Of a stretch of 63,110 nt of DNA, positions 7,697 through 15,549 are shown piece after piece. The notes beneath the pieces were generated by a model. The model worked only from the letters and a program-made list of their open reading frames with translations. It made no database searches and was not told where the DNA came from. Each line of letters begins with the position of its first letter. The stretch's first letter is position 1. Origin of the DNA: Halomonas sp. A11-A (lineage in GTDB: Bacteria > Pseudomonadota > Gammaproteobacteria > Pseudomonadales > Halomonadaceae); assembly GCF_003182195.1 (NCBI RefSeq), contig NZ_QGTM01000019.1, positions 1 through 63,110 on the forward strand. The letters are read 5' to 3'. A program made the translations under genes and the position numbers.

Positions 7697-8548
7697 ATGA
7701 CCGACCTGCCCTTCTCCTCCCCCGCCGTCGTTCCCCAGGAGAGCGTCGATACCGACGACCACGCCCTGCGCTTCGGCGGCATCCGCCGGCTCTACGGCAC
7801 CCGCGCCGTCGAGCGCTTCCGCACCGCGCATGTGGTGGTGGTGGGCGTCGGCGGCGTGGGCAGCTGGACGGTGGAGGCGCTGGCGCGCTCGGGCATCGGC
7901 AAGCTGACCCTGATCGACCTGGACGACGTCTGCGTCTCCAACGTCAACCGCCAGCTCCACGCCCTGGACGGCACCATCGGCCGCCCCAAGGTGGAGGTGC
8001 TGGCCGAGCGCTGTCGGGCCATCCAGCCGGGCATCGAGGTGGTGGAAGATATCGCCTTCGCGACCCCTACCAACCTGGCCGAGCGGATCCCCGAGGACGC
8101 CGACCACCTGGTGGACGCCATCGACAGCGTGGTGGCCAAGGCGGCGCTGATCAGCTGGTGCAAGCGGCGCAAGCTGCCGATCACCGTGACCGGGGCCGCC
8201 GGGGGCCAGACCGACCCCACCCGCATCCGGGTGGCGGATCTTGCCCGCACCGAGCACGACCCGCTGCTCGCCAAGGTGCGCGCGCGGCTGCGGCGCGACT
8301 TCGGCTTCTCACGCAACCCCAAGCGGCGCTTCTCGGTGGAGTGCGTCTACTCTGACGAACAGCTGGTCTACCCGGGCAGCGACGGCGAGGTCTGCTTCGC
8401 CAAGCCCGCCAGCGGCGAGTCGACGCGGCTCGACTGCGCCTCGGGCTTCGGCGCCGCCACCTTTGTCACCGGCAGCTTCGGCTTCGTGGCCGCCTCCCGG
8501 GTGCTGGCACGGCTGGCCAAGAAGGCCGCGGCCGAGACGACGCCCTGA
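7697..8548 (+). CDS. tcdA: tRNA threonylcarbamoyladenosine dehydratase
   Basis: The 283-residue product is an E1/MoeB/ThiF-like adenylating enzyme that matches TcdA (CsdL/YgdL), which cyclises t6A37 to ct6A in ANN-decoding tRNAs. It has the FGGIRRLYG opening, the nucleotide-binding GVGGVGSW motif, the LTLIDLDDVCVSNVNRQ strand with the ATP-contacting residues, and the SVECVYSDE segment typical of this subfamily. It follows truC by 12 bases. Cytosolic; no accessory domains. The symbol is secure from the pattern of motifs. Confidence 0.92.
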   Translation: MTDLPFSSPAVVPQESVDTDDHALRFGGIRRLYGTRAVERFRTAHVVVVGVGGVGSWTVEALARSGIGKLTLIDLDDVCVSNVNRQLHALDGTIGRPKVEVLAERCRAIQPGIEVVEDIAFATPTNLAERIPEDADHLVDAIDSVVAKAALISWCKRRKLPITVTGAAGGQTDPTRIRVADLARTEHDPLLAKVRARLRRDFGFSRNPKRRFSVECVYSDEQLVYPGSDGEVCFAKPASGESTRLDCASGFGAATFVTGSFGFVAASRVLARLAKKAAAETTP

Positions 8549-8603
8549 GCGGGGCCCCGCGCCCTGACACCCCAACCCCCGACACCTGCCTTCGGAGCCC
8601 GCC

Positions 8604-8828
8604 ATGACCCACTCCCTTCCCGTCCCCGGCATCTACGCGCACTACAAGGGCAACCGCTACGAGGTGCTGGGCGTGGCCCACCACAGCGAGACCGAGGAGC
8701 CCCTGGTGGTCTACCGTGCCCTCTACGGCGAATACGGCCTCTGGGTAAGGCCCCTTGCGATGTTCACCGAACTGGTCGAGGTCCAGGGCGAGCCGGTCCC
8801 TCGCTTCGAACTCGAAAAGGCGTTCTGA
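8604..8828 (+). CDS. DUF1653 protein
   Basis: The 74-residue product is a complete DUF1653 protein, a small domain of unknown function. The family hallmark is the segment GIYAHYKGNRYEVLGVA followed by EEPLVVYRALYGE and WVRPLAMF, all present. It lies 55 bases after tcdA on the same strand and converges with the ABC permease gene (28 bases between stops). No partner or function can be read from context. Confidence 0.9.
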   Translation: MTHSLPVPGIYAHYKGNRYEVLGVAHHSETEEPLVVYRALYGEYGLWVRPLAMFTELVEVQGEPVPRFELEKAF

Positions 8829-8856
8829 GGCACGCTATCGGCCAAGGGAAGGCCGC

Positions 8857-9624
8857 TTAGCGCTGCCCGCGGTGGGCCCAGGCCGTCATGCGCTTCTCGA
8901 GCAGCGCGAAGAGCTCGTACATCACCATGGCCATGGCGCTGATCACGATCAGTCCGGCGAACACCAGCGACATGCGCATCTGGGAGCCGGCGCTCATCAT
9001 CAGGTAGCCGATGCCCTGGTTGGAGGCCACCGTCTCCGACACCACGGTGCCCACGAAGGCGAGCGTGATGGCGATCTTCAGCGAGGCGAAGAAGTAGGGC
9101 AGCGAGCGCGGCAGCCCCACCTTGAGCAGCACGTCCAGGCGCCGCGCCCCCAGCACCCGCAGCACGTCCTCCATCTCCGGCTCCAGGGTGGCGAGCCCGG
9201 TGGCCACATTGACCACGATGGGGAAGAAGCAGATCAGGAAGGCGGTGAGGATCGCCGGCACCGAGCCGATGCCGAACCACACCACCAGGATCGGCACGAA
9301 GGCCACCTTGGGAATGGCGTTGAAGCCCACCAGCAGTGGGTAGCAGGCGTGGTAGAGGAAGCGCGAGGAGCCGATGATAAAGCCCAGCAGCAGGCCCACC
9401 GCCACCCCCAGGCCGAAGCCCGCCATGGTAGTCCAGAAGGTCTGCCAGGAGTGCACCCCGATGGGGCCGGCGAAGGTGACCAGGGCCTGAGCGGTGGCCG
9501 AGGCGCTGGGGAAGATGAAGGGCGGCACGTTGAAGAGCCTGACCGTGGCTTCCCAGATCAGGATCAGCGCCAGCACGGCGATCCAGGGGGCCAGGCGTTC
9601 GAGCAGCCGATTGTGCTTGGACAT
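8857..9624 (-). CDS. ABC importer permease (NitT/TauT/ThiX type)
   Basis: The 255-residue product has six predicted membrane segments and the cytoplasmic EAA loop (EDVLRVLGARRLDVLLKVGLP) that docks with the ATPase, as in the nitrate/taurine/pyrimidine (BPD_transp_1) permeases. It is the third gene of a minus-strand operon: substrate-binding protein, ATPase, permease, with 2- and 9-base gaps. The family imports small anions and thiamine-precursor pyrimidines; the substrate is discussed at the binding protein. Confidence 0.92.
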   Translation of the reverse strand: MSKHNRLLERLAPWIAVLALILIWEATVRLFNVPPFIFPSASATAQALVTFAGPIGVHSWQTFWTTMAGFGLGVAVGLLLGFIIGSSRFLYHACYPLLVGFNAIPKVAFVPILVVWFGIGSVPAILTAFLICFFPIVVNVATGLATLEPEMEDVLRVLGARRLDVLLKVGLPRSLPYFFASLKIAITLAFVGTVVSETVASNQGIGYLMMSAGSQMRMSLVFAGLIVISAMAMVMYELFALLEKRMTAWAHRGQR

Positions 9625-9633
9625 GGGGACTCC

Positions 9634-10461
9634 TCAGCTGCCGCGGATCGTGCCGATCCGCGCGCGCAGTTCCTGCACCAGGCCGGTGAAGGCGGGTTCG
9701 AAGGTCATTTCCAGCGACCGCGGGCGCGGGAAGTCGATCTGGCGCCGCTCCAGGATGCGCCCGGGACGGCGGCTCATGACGTAGACGGTGTCGGCCAGGA
9801 AGGCCGCCTCGCGCAGGTCGTGGGTGACCAGCACCACCGTGAAGCGCTGCGCCTCCCAGAGGTCGCGCAGCACGCACCAGAGCTCCTCCCGGGTGAAAGC
9901 GTCCAGGGCCCCGAAGGGCTCGTCGAGCATCAGCAGCCGCGGTCGATGGATCAGGGCGCGGCAGATGGAGGCGCGCTGCTGCATCCCGCCGGAGAGCTGC
10001 CAGGGGTACTGCTCCTCGTAACCCTCGAGCCCCACGGTGCGCAAAAGCTCCCGGGCCCAGCCCTCGAACTCGGCCCGGCGCTTGCGGAACTGGGCGCGGT
10101 AGGGCTTCACGATCTCCAGGGGCAGCAGCACGTTGTCCAGGGTGGTGCGCCAGGGCAGCAGGTTGGCGCTCTGGAAGGCCATGCCGCAGATCTTCAGCGG
10201 CCCGCCCACCGGCTGGCCATCGACCCGCACGCTCCCCGCGGTGGGGGCGTGCAGGCCGGTGCAGAGCTTCATGAAGGTGGACTTGCCGCAGCCCGAGGGG
10301 CCCACGAAGGCGACGAACTCCCCCTCCTCGATGGTCAGCGATACCTCCTCGATGGCGTTACCCGTCTCGTCATAGGCCAGGCTGACCTGGTCGAAGGCCA
10401 CGAAGGGGGCCGCCCCGGCGCGCGTAGCGCCCTCCGGGGTCAGGGTGGCGGGTGCCGTCAT
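9634..10461 (-). CDS. ABC importer ATPase (NitT/TauT/ThiZ type)
   Basis: The 275-residue ATP-binding subunit has Walker A GPSGCGKST (from about residue 55), the signature LSGGMQQR, Walker B LLMLDEPFGALD and the switch histidine in VLVTHDLREA. It powers import through the permease encoded 9 bases downstream. Length and motifs are normal for this family. The start ATG lies 2 bases after the stop codon of the binding-protein gene, which indicates a single transcript. Confidence 0.93.
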   Translation of the reverse strand: MTAPATLTPEGATRAGAAPFVAFDQVSLAYDETGNAIEEVSLTIEEGEFVAFVGPSGCGKSTFMKLCTGLHAPTAGSVRVDGQPVGGPLKICGMAFQSANLLPWRTTLDNVLLPLEIVKPYRAQFRKRRAEFEGWARELLRTVGLEGYEEQYPWQLSGGMQQRASICRALIHRPRLLMLDEPFGALDAFTREELWCVLRDLWEAQRFTVVLVTHDLREAAFLADTVYVMSRRPGRILERRQIDFPRPRSLEMTFEPAFTGLVQELRARIGTIRGS

Positions 10462-10463
10462 GC

Positions 10464-11522
10464 TCAGTCTCCCTGCGCCGGGAAGATCATCCGCGCCTCC
10501 TCCGCGGGGAGGTAGCGGGAGGTGAAGACCCGCTCCGTCGCCGGCACCTCGGGCAGGTCGTAGGCGTCGGCCACCAACTGGATAGCGTTGGCCAGACGCG
10601 CCTCGTCCACCGCGCCGGCCCCGTGGGCGCGGGCATCCGGGGTGTCGATCACGCTCTCGATGGCGAGCTTGAGGCGGCGCGTCTCCAGCTCCACGTCGAT
10701 CAGACCGTCCCGGGCCAGCACGTAGTCGATGGCCCCCTCGGGGTCGGCCAGGGTCTCGGCCAGGGCCCGGTTGAAGGCGCGCAGGAAGCCCTCCACCGCC
10801 TCAGGGTTGGCCTCGGCGAAGGCCTCGCTTGCAATGATGGCGTTGCCGTAGAGCGGCACCCCATACTCCGGGAAGGGCAGGATGGTCAGCTCCTCCTCGC
10901 CCATGCCGCGCCCTTCAAGGTTGAGCAGGCTGGTGAAGTAGAAGCCGGTGATGGCGTCCACGTCGCCGCGCACCAGCAGGGTCTCGCGCAGGGTCGGGTC
11001 GACGTTCTGCCACTCGACGCCGTCGGCGTCGAGGTCATTGGCGGCGGCGAAGATTCCCCAGGCGCGGTAGCCGGTGTCGAAGGCGGGCGCGGCCAGCGAC
11101 TTGCCGACCAGGTCGGCGGGGGACTCGATGCCGCGATCCTTGCGGGCGAAGACCGCCGCCGGGGAGCCGTCATAGACCACGTAGACCCCCTGAATGCCGG
11201 GGCCGTCGGGGTTCTCGGCCAGGAACTCCACCAGGGCGTTGAGATCGCCGAAGCCCATCTCGTAGGCCCCGGAGGCGACCCGGTTGATGGCGCCGGCGGA
11301 ACCGCTGCCGGAGTCGACCTGGACGTCGAGCCCCTCCTCGGCGAAGTAGCCGCGCTCCACGGCCATCAGGAAGGGGGCCGAGGGGCCCTCGAAGCGCCAG
11401 TCGAGCTGGAAGCGGATGCGGGTCTCGTCGGCCAGGGTGGCACTGGAGAGGGTGGCGCCGGCCAGCAGCAGGCCCATCATGCCGAGCGGCAGCCCGGCCC
11501 TGGAGAGGAGGTGACGACTCAT
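10464..11522 (-). CDS. ABC importer substrate-binding protein (NMT1/THI5-like)
   Basis: The 352-residue product is a periplasmic binding protein of the NMT1/THI5-like group. It has a Sec signal peptide and the mature start RFQLDWRFEGPSAPFLMAVERG followed by GYFAEEGLDVQV, typical of pyrimidine, taurine and nitrate-type binders. I start it at 11522; a longer frame to 11693 covers the leader and has no ribosome site. It is the first gene of the ABC operon. A 16-bp palindrome about 100 bases upstream resembles a RutR/TetR operator (see 11620), so a pyrimidine or related nitrogenous base is a reasonable guess for the cargo. No TPP riboswitch motif is visible in the leader, which argues mildly against thiamine precursors. 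Confidence 0.85.
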   Translation of the reverse strand: MSRHLLSRAGLPLGMMGLLLAGATLSSATLADETRIRFQLDWRFEGPSAPFLMAVERGYFAEEGLDVQVDSGSGSAGAINRVASGAYEMGFGDLNALVEFLAENPDGPGIQGVYVVYDGSPAAVFARKDRGIESPADLVGKSLAAPAFDTGYRAWGIFAAANDLDADGVEWQNVDPTLRETLLVRGDVDAITGFYFTSLLNLEGRGMGEEELTILPFPEYGVPLYGNAIIASEAFAEANPEAVEGFLRAFNRALAETLADPEGAIDYVLARDGLIDVELETRRLKLAIESVIDTPDARAHGAGAVDEARLANAIQLVADAYDLPEVPATERVFTSRYLPAEEARMIFPAQGD

Positions 11523-11619
11523 GAAGTTGCCCTCGCGCGGATCGTGTTGTGGTCCACCGACCTGAAGGGTGGTGGCATTGTTCTTCTTTGCTTTGCAGGA
11601 AGCCTGCCAGATTGGCGGC

Positions 11620-11635
11620 CTGACCTGTCGGTCAA
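11620..11635 (-). promoter_or_regulatory. RutR/TetR-like palindrome upstream of the ABC importer
   Basis: On the minus strand the site reads TTGACCGACAGGTCAG: half-sites TTGACC and GGTCA spaced by 4 bases. This matches the known RutR operator plan (TTGACC-N4-GGTCAA) except the last base. RutR is the uracil/thymine-sensing TetR-family regulator. The site lies 98-113 bases upstream of the binding-protein start, so it could overlap the promoter. No rutR gene is in this window. Confidence 0.5.
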
Positions 11636-11769
11636 GGCAGGCGCGCCATGGCAGGGCATCCCCGCCGCCGGCATAAGCACCGCGATGGCGCACCGCCCCG
11701 CGCCGCGGCGGGGGCTATGCACCAGCGTAGAACATCGCGTCGCTCAGGAGGGGGGCTGCCCCAAAACGC

Positions 11770-11794
11770 CACCGGCGCCACGAGGGCGCCGGTG
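11770..11794 (-). terminator. Rho-independent terminator of bfr
   Basis: Exact 10-bp inverted repeats (11770-11779 and 11785-11794) with a 5-base loop lie 32 bases past the bfr stop codon. On the minus strand the stem is followed by GCGTTTTGG. The T run is short but the stem is very GC-rich. Confidence 0.7.
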
Positions 11795-11825
11795 AGGGGA
11801 AGCAGACAGAAGGAGGGAAGGCGAG

Positions 11826-12308
11826 TTACTCCTCGCCGGCCATCTGCATCTGCTTGAGCATGTAGTTCTCGATGCCGACCTTGTCGATCAGGCCGAGCTC
11901 GGTCTCGATATGGTCGATGTGATCTTCCTCGTCGGCGAGGATGTCACGGAAGAGGTCGCGGCTGACGTAGTCCTTGACCTGCTCGCAGTAGGTGATCGCC
12001 TCGATGTAGTCGGCGCGCCCCTCGTGCTCGATCTTGAGGTCGCACTCCAGCATCTCACGGACGTTCTGGCCGATATTGAGCTTGCCGAGGTCCTGCAGGT
12101 TGGGGATACCCTCGAGGAAGAGGATGCGCTCGATCAGCTTGTCGGCGTGCTGCATCTCCTCGATGGACTCGTCGTACTCCCACTTGGCCAGCTTCTGCAG
12201 GCCCCAATCCTTGTACATCTTGGCATGCAGGAAGTACTGGTTGATCGCCACCAGCTCGTTGCCCAGCGCCTTGTTGAGATGCTCGATGACCTTGCTGTCG
12301 CCTTTCAT
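11826..12308 (-). CDS. bfr: Haem-containing bacterioferritin
   Basis: The 160-residue product is a complete bacterioferritin subunit, which forms a 24-mer shell that oxidises and stores iron. All key residues sit at canonical positions: ferroxidase ligands E18, E51, H54, E94, E127 and H130, and M52, the axial ligand of the inter-subunit haem. It therefore belongs to the haem-binding, catalytically complete type. It is downstream of bfd on the same strand with a 155-base gap containing a Fur-like site, so it probably has its own iron-responsive promoter. A strong terminator follows at 11770-11794. Confidence 0.97.
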   Translation of the reverse strand: MKGDSKVIEHLNKALGNELVAINQYFLHAKMYKDWGLQKLAKWEYDESIEEMQHADKLIERILFLEGIPNLQDLGKLNIGQNVREMLECDLKIEHEGRADYIEAITYCEQVKDYVSRDLFRDILADEEDHIDHIETELGLIDKVGIENYMLKQMQMAGEE

Positions 12309-12444
12309 GGATTCACCTTGTGGCTGTCGTCAGGGAAATGTGACTGCAGCTTGGCATGCCAGGGGCGACATTGCCAGGCGCTGCTTGCCAGTCTAGCGAA
12401 TTCTGGCGAAAAACCAATGAAATCAAGAGGATGATAACGAAAGC

Positions 12445-12463
12445 GAGAATGATCTCGATTCCG
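12445..12463. promoter_or_regulatory. Fur-like site between bfd and bfr
   Basis: The 19-mer starting GAGAATGATCTCGATT agrees with the Fur consensus GATAATGATAATCATTATC at 11 of 19 positions by hand count, and includes the small palindrome CGAGA-ATGA-TCTCG. It lies directly after the bfd stop codon and about 140 bases before bfr. A weak match; a binding assay or iron-response data would decide. Confidence 0.35.
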
Positions 12464-12670
12464 TCAGACGGCGTAGGCAAGGTCCTCGGCACCCACCATC
12501 AGCTCGGCCTTCACCGCCTCGCGGGTGATGACCTTGCCCTGGCAGGCGCACTTGCCGCACTGGGTGCCGCAGCCCGTCTCGCGCTGGACGTCGCGCCAGC
12601 TGCGGGCGCCGTCCTCGACGGTCTGGCGGATCTGGTGGTCGGAGACCCCCTTGCAGAGACATACGTACAT
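12464..12670 (-). CDS. bfd: Bacterioferritin-associated ferredoxin
   Basis: The 68-residue product is Bfd, a [2Fe-2S] protein that docks on bacterioferritin and delivers electrons to release stored iron under iron limitation. The four ligands are at canonical positions C4, C6, C38 and C41 (MYVCLCKGVSD and TQCGKCACQG). I use the ATG at 12670; the longer frame to 12763 is leader, and a GAGGTG ribosome site lies 6 bases before this ATG. It sits upstream of bfr on the same strand. A Fur-like site at 12699-12717 overlaps the expected promoter region, which fits the known iron repression of bfd. Confidence 0.95.
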   Translation of the reverse strand: MYVCLCKGVSDHQIRQTVEDGARSWRDVQRETGCGTQCGKCACQGKVITREAVKAELMVGAEDLAYAV

Positions 12671-12698
12671 CGACATCACCTCGCTGACGACTGCTGAG

Positions 12699-12717
12699 GT
12701 AAATGTAAATGATTCGC
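12699..12717. promoter_or_regulatory. Fur-like box upstream of bfd
   Basis: The 19-mer GTAAATGTAAATGATTCGC agrees with the Fur consensus at 12 of 19 positions by hand count, and lies 29-47 bases upstream of the bfd start. Bfd is a known Fur-repressed gene in other gammaproteobacteria, so the position makes sense. Not tested. Confidence 0.5.
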
Positions 12718-12781
12718 ATAGCCCCCTGCAAGCGGGAATCGACAAATGTCTGATCCGGATCAACCCCGCGCGGCTCGCCCC

Positions 12782-13258
12782 CTACTTCGCCGGCTTGGGC
12801 AGTGCCACCACCCGGGTGCCAGAGGCGATATCGGACCAGCTGCGCCGCTCGGCATCGAACAGGATCCACAGGTAGCCGAGGCCGAAGGCGGCGATCGAGA
12901 GGCAGGCCACCACGAAGCGCACCGCCGCCTGGGCCAGGGTGATGGAGCGGCCGTCAGGGGTCTGCACCCGCAGCCGCCAGGCCTGCATGCCGAGCGTCAC
13001 GCCGCCGCGGGTCCAGAAGAAGGCAAAGAAGGCAAAGGCCGAGAGCAGCAGCAGCAGCTGCAGCGACAGCACCCAGAACGGCCCGTCCCCCACCTGCTCG
13101 GCGGAGATCCCCAGCAGCTGGCGTCCGATCGTCAGGTGCAGGCCGGCCACCAGGATCCAGATGGCGGCCACCAGGAAGCTGTCATAGACCATGGCGCCCA
13201 GCCGGCGGGCGAACCCCGCCGGCCAGACGTCATCGAGGTTGCCGAAACGTCGTTGCAT
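12782..13258 (-). CDS. RDD family inner-membrane protein
   Basis: The 158-residue product is an RDD-family membrane protein, named for conserved arginine and aspartates. The pair is visible in FARRLGAMVYDSF at the first membrane segment and the last aspartate in YLWILFDAERRSWSD. Three or four membrane helices are predicted. Some RDD proteins are linked to sodium/proton exchange and salt tolerance, but most are uncharacterised. It starts at the ATG at 13258, 13 bases after the lptG stop codon, so it may be read from the lptFG transcript. Confidence 0.88.
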   Translation of the reverse strand: MQRRFGNLDDVWPAGFARRLGAMVYDSFLVAAIWILVAGLHLTIGRQLLGISAEQVGDGPFWVLSLQLLLLLSAFAFFAFFWTRGGVTLGMQAWRLRVQTPDGRSITLAQAAVRFVVACLSIAAFGLGYLWILFDAERRSWSDIASGTRVVALPKPAK

Positions 13259-13271
13259 GGAAGTTCCTTGC

Positions 13272-14336
13272 TCAGGCGGTTCGCCGCAGCAGGTAGAGTC
13301 CCACCGCGGCACAGATCAGGGTCGGCGCCAGCACGGCCCAGGCGGGCGAGAAGCCGAACACCATGGAGGCCGGCGCCAGCAGGTCCTGCAGGTACTTGAA
13401 GACCAGGCCGGTGACCACCCCGTAGAAGACTCGGGTACCCGCCGCCACGGTGCGCAGCGGGCCGAACACGAAGGAGGCGGCCACCAGCACCAGGGAGCCC
13501 ATGGTCAAGGGCATCAGCATCTTCTGCCAGAAGTGCAGCAGCGGCTGGGTGGCCGCCTGCCCCTGGGCCTGCAGGTAGCGGGCATAGGCCCAGAGCTCGC
13601 TGGGCGCCTGGCTGTTGATGGGGCGCAGCAGGCGGTTGAGCTGCTCCGGCGTCAGGCGGGTCTCCCAGGGCAGGGTCTCGTGCTGCTCCGCCTCGGTGTA
13701 CTCGTCATGGAAGCGGGTGACCTCCACGCCCTCGAGCCGCCAGCTGCCGTCGCGCCAGGCGGCGCGCTCGGCGCTGGCGGCCTCCACCAGCCGCTGCCCC
13801 TCGAAGCGGTAGCGGGTCAGGTCGAGCACGGTGTCGTCGGCGCGGATGGCACCGAAGCGGTAGAAGCTGTCGCCCTCGCGCTGCCAGCCGCCCCGCTCGG
13901 TCACCACGGCGCCGGCCCCCTGGATCTGCTCCAGTCGCCAGGCATTGGCGAACTGCTCGGTGCGCGGCGCCACGTACTCGGCCACCAGCAGCACCGCCAC
14001 GATCACCACGATGATCGGCTTCATCGCCCCCCAGAGGATCCGCGTCAGCGAGCGCCCCGCGGCGCGAATCACGGTGAGCTCGTTGCTCGAGGCCATGCTG
14101 CCCAGGCCAATCAGCGCGCCGATCAGCACCCCCACCGGGGCATACTGGTAGAAGCGCCAGGGCAGGCGCATCACCAGGTAGAGCAGCACCTGGAAGGCGC
14201 CATAGTCGCCCTCTACGTCGTCCAGGTCGTTGATGTAGGTGATCACCAGGTCCAGGCCCAGCAGCACCACCTGCACCACGATGATGGCCCCCAGCACGTT
14301 GCGCGCCAGGTAGCGGTCGAAGCGATCGGCAATCAT
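13272..14336 (-). CDS. lptG: LPS export ABC transporter permease LptG
   Basis: The 354-residue product is LptG, one of the two permeases of the LptB2FG complex that extracts lipopolysaccharide from the inner membrane and feeds it to the LptC-LptA bridge. It has the family opening (DRYLARNVLG), two blocks of three membrane helices and a periplasmic beta-jellyroll domain between them (roughly residues 130-260). Its ATG overlaps the lptF stop codon (ATGA), as in most gammaproteobacteria. The start at 14336 follows from that overlap. Confidence 0.95.
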   Translation of the reverse strand: MIADRFDRYLARNVLGAIIVVQVVLLGLDLVITYINDLDDVEGDYGAFQVLLYLVMRLPWRFYQYAPVGVLIGALIGLGSMASSNELTVIRAAGRSLTRILWGAMKPIIVVIVAVLLVAEYVAPRTEQFANAWRLEQIQGAGAVVTERGGWQREGDSFYRFGAIRADDTVLDLTRYRFEGQRLVEAASAERAAWRDGSWRLEGVEVTRFHDEYTEAEQHETLPWETRLTPEQLNRLLRPINSQAPSELWAYARYLQAQGQAATQPLLHFWQKMLMPLTMGSLVLVAASFVFGPLRTVAAGTRVFYGVVTGLVFKYLQDLLAPASMVFGFSPAWAVLAPTLICAAVGLYLLRRTA

Positions 14337-15415
14337 CCGCTCATCCCCTTGCGTTGGGCGCGCATCATCATCACCAGGCCCAGGGCCAGAAAGGCGCCGT
14401 GGATCGGCCACATGCCCACCACGGCCGGCAGGGCGCCGCGGCCGATGGCATCCAGCGCCGCCAGCAGCAGGCTCAGGTAGGCCACGTGCAGGAAGATCGC
14501 CGGCAACAGCTTGGCGAAGCGACCCTGGCGCGGATTGACCCGGGAGAGCGGCATCGCCAGCAGGGTCAGGATGAAGACCATCAGCGGCAGCCCCAGGCGC
14601 CACTGCAGTTGGGCCTGGGCGCGGGTCGAATCGTCGCCGAACAGCGCCGCGGTGGTGGCGTACTCGGGCGAATCGAGCTCCCGCATGTCGTCGGCCTGGG
14701 AGAGGCGCACCGCATAGGTGTCGAACTCGAGCCGTTCCGCCTCGAAGCGCCCAGGATCGACGCTGTAGCGTTCGCCATCGGCCAGCACCAGAAAGCGGCT
14801 GCCGGTCTCCCTATCGAGGGTCTGGTAGCCGCCCTCGGCACGGGTCACCGCCGTCTCCGGGGTGCCGTCCCGGCGCCGCTGGCGCTCGCTGATGAAGACG
14901 CTACGCATCTCGCTGCCGTCATCGCTGAGCCCCTCCATGTAGGCGGTGCGGCCGCTGCCGAACTCCTGGAAGCGCCCCGGCGCCAGGGCCGAGAAATCGA
15001 TGCGGCTGGGCTGCTCCTCGAGCATCACGGCGTTGTGCAGGGCGCCGGCCGGGGTCAGCCACAGGCTGCACAGTCCTACCAGGATGGCGACCAGGGTGGC
15101 CGGCACCAGGCTCACCTTGAGCAGCTTGTTGGGGCTGGTGCCGCAGGCCACCAGCACGGTGATCTCGCTGTTGAGGTAGAGCTGGCCGTAGGCGAGCAGG
15201 ATGCCGAGGAAGAAGGCCAGCGGCAGGATCAGCTCGAGGAACCCCGGCAGGTGGAACAGCATCAGGGTGCCGAGGATGCTGGCCGGGATGTCCCCCTCGG
15301 CGGCGTCGGCGAAGTAGCGGATGAAGCGACTGCCCATGATCACCAGCAGCAGCACGCCGGCGACGGCGGCCATGGTCAGCAGGATTTCGCGGGTCAGATA
15401 ACGGAAGATGATCAT
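14333..15415 (-). CDS. lptF: LPS export ABC transporter permease LptF
   Basis: The 360-residue product is LptF, partner of LptG in lipopolysaccharide export. It opens with MIIFRYLTREIL, then membrane helices, then the EITVLVACGTSPNKLL cytoplasmic coupling segment, a periplasmic jellyroll and three C-terminal helices. The start at 15415 is chosen because it matches the family N-terminus; the frame upstream to 15466 is leader. It is divergent from pepA with a 134-bp shared promoter region, the arrangement known in Pseudomonas and E. coli. Confidence 0.95.
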   Translation of the reverse strand: MIIFRYLTREILLTMAAVAGVLLLVIMGSRFIRYFADAAEGDIPASILGTLMLFHLPGFLELILPLAFFLGILLAYGQLYLNSEITVLVACGTSPNKLLKVSLVPATLVAILVGLCSLWLTPAGALHNAVMLEEQPSRIDFSALAPGRFQEFGSGRTAYMEGLSDDGSEMRSVFISERQRRRDGTPETAVTRAEGGYQTLDRETGSRFLVLADGERYSVDPGRFEAERLEFDTYAVRLSQADDMRELDSPEYATTAALFGDDSTRAQAQLQWRLGLPLMVFILTLLAMPLSRVNPRQGRFAKLLPAIFLHVAYLSLLLAALDAIGRGALPAVVGMWPIHGAFLALGLVMMMRAQRKGMSG

Positions 15416-15549
15416 GCGGCGTCTGCCATGCAATGGGGCCATGCCTTGGGTACACTGGTGCGACACGGCGACGTGCCGGCATTATCCAGAATCCCCCTGC
15501 ACTTGTAACCCTAACGCCTGCAACCAATACGCTTGTCTGTGGAGACGCC

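Noticed and set aside
11523..11825. A TPP riboswitch in front of the NMT1/THI5-type importer
   Set aside because: I looked for the CUGAGA and thi-box segments on the minus strand and found neither.
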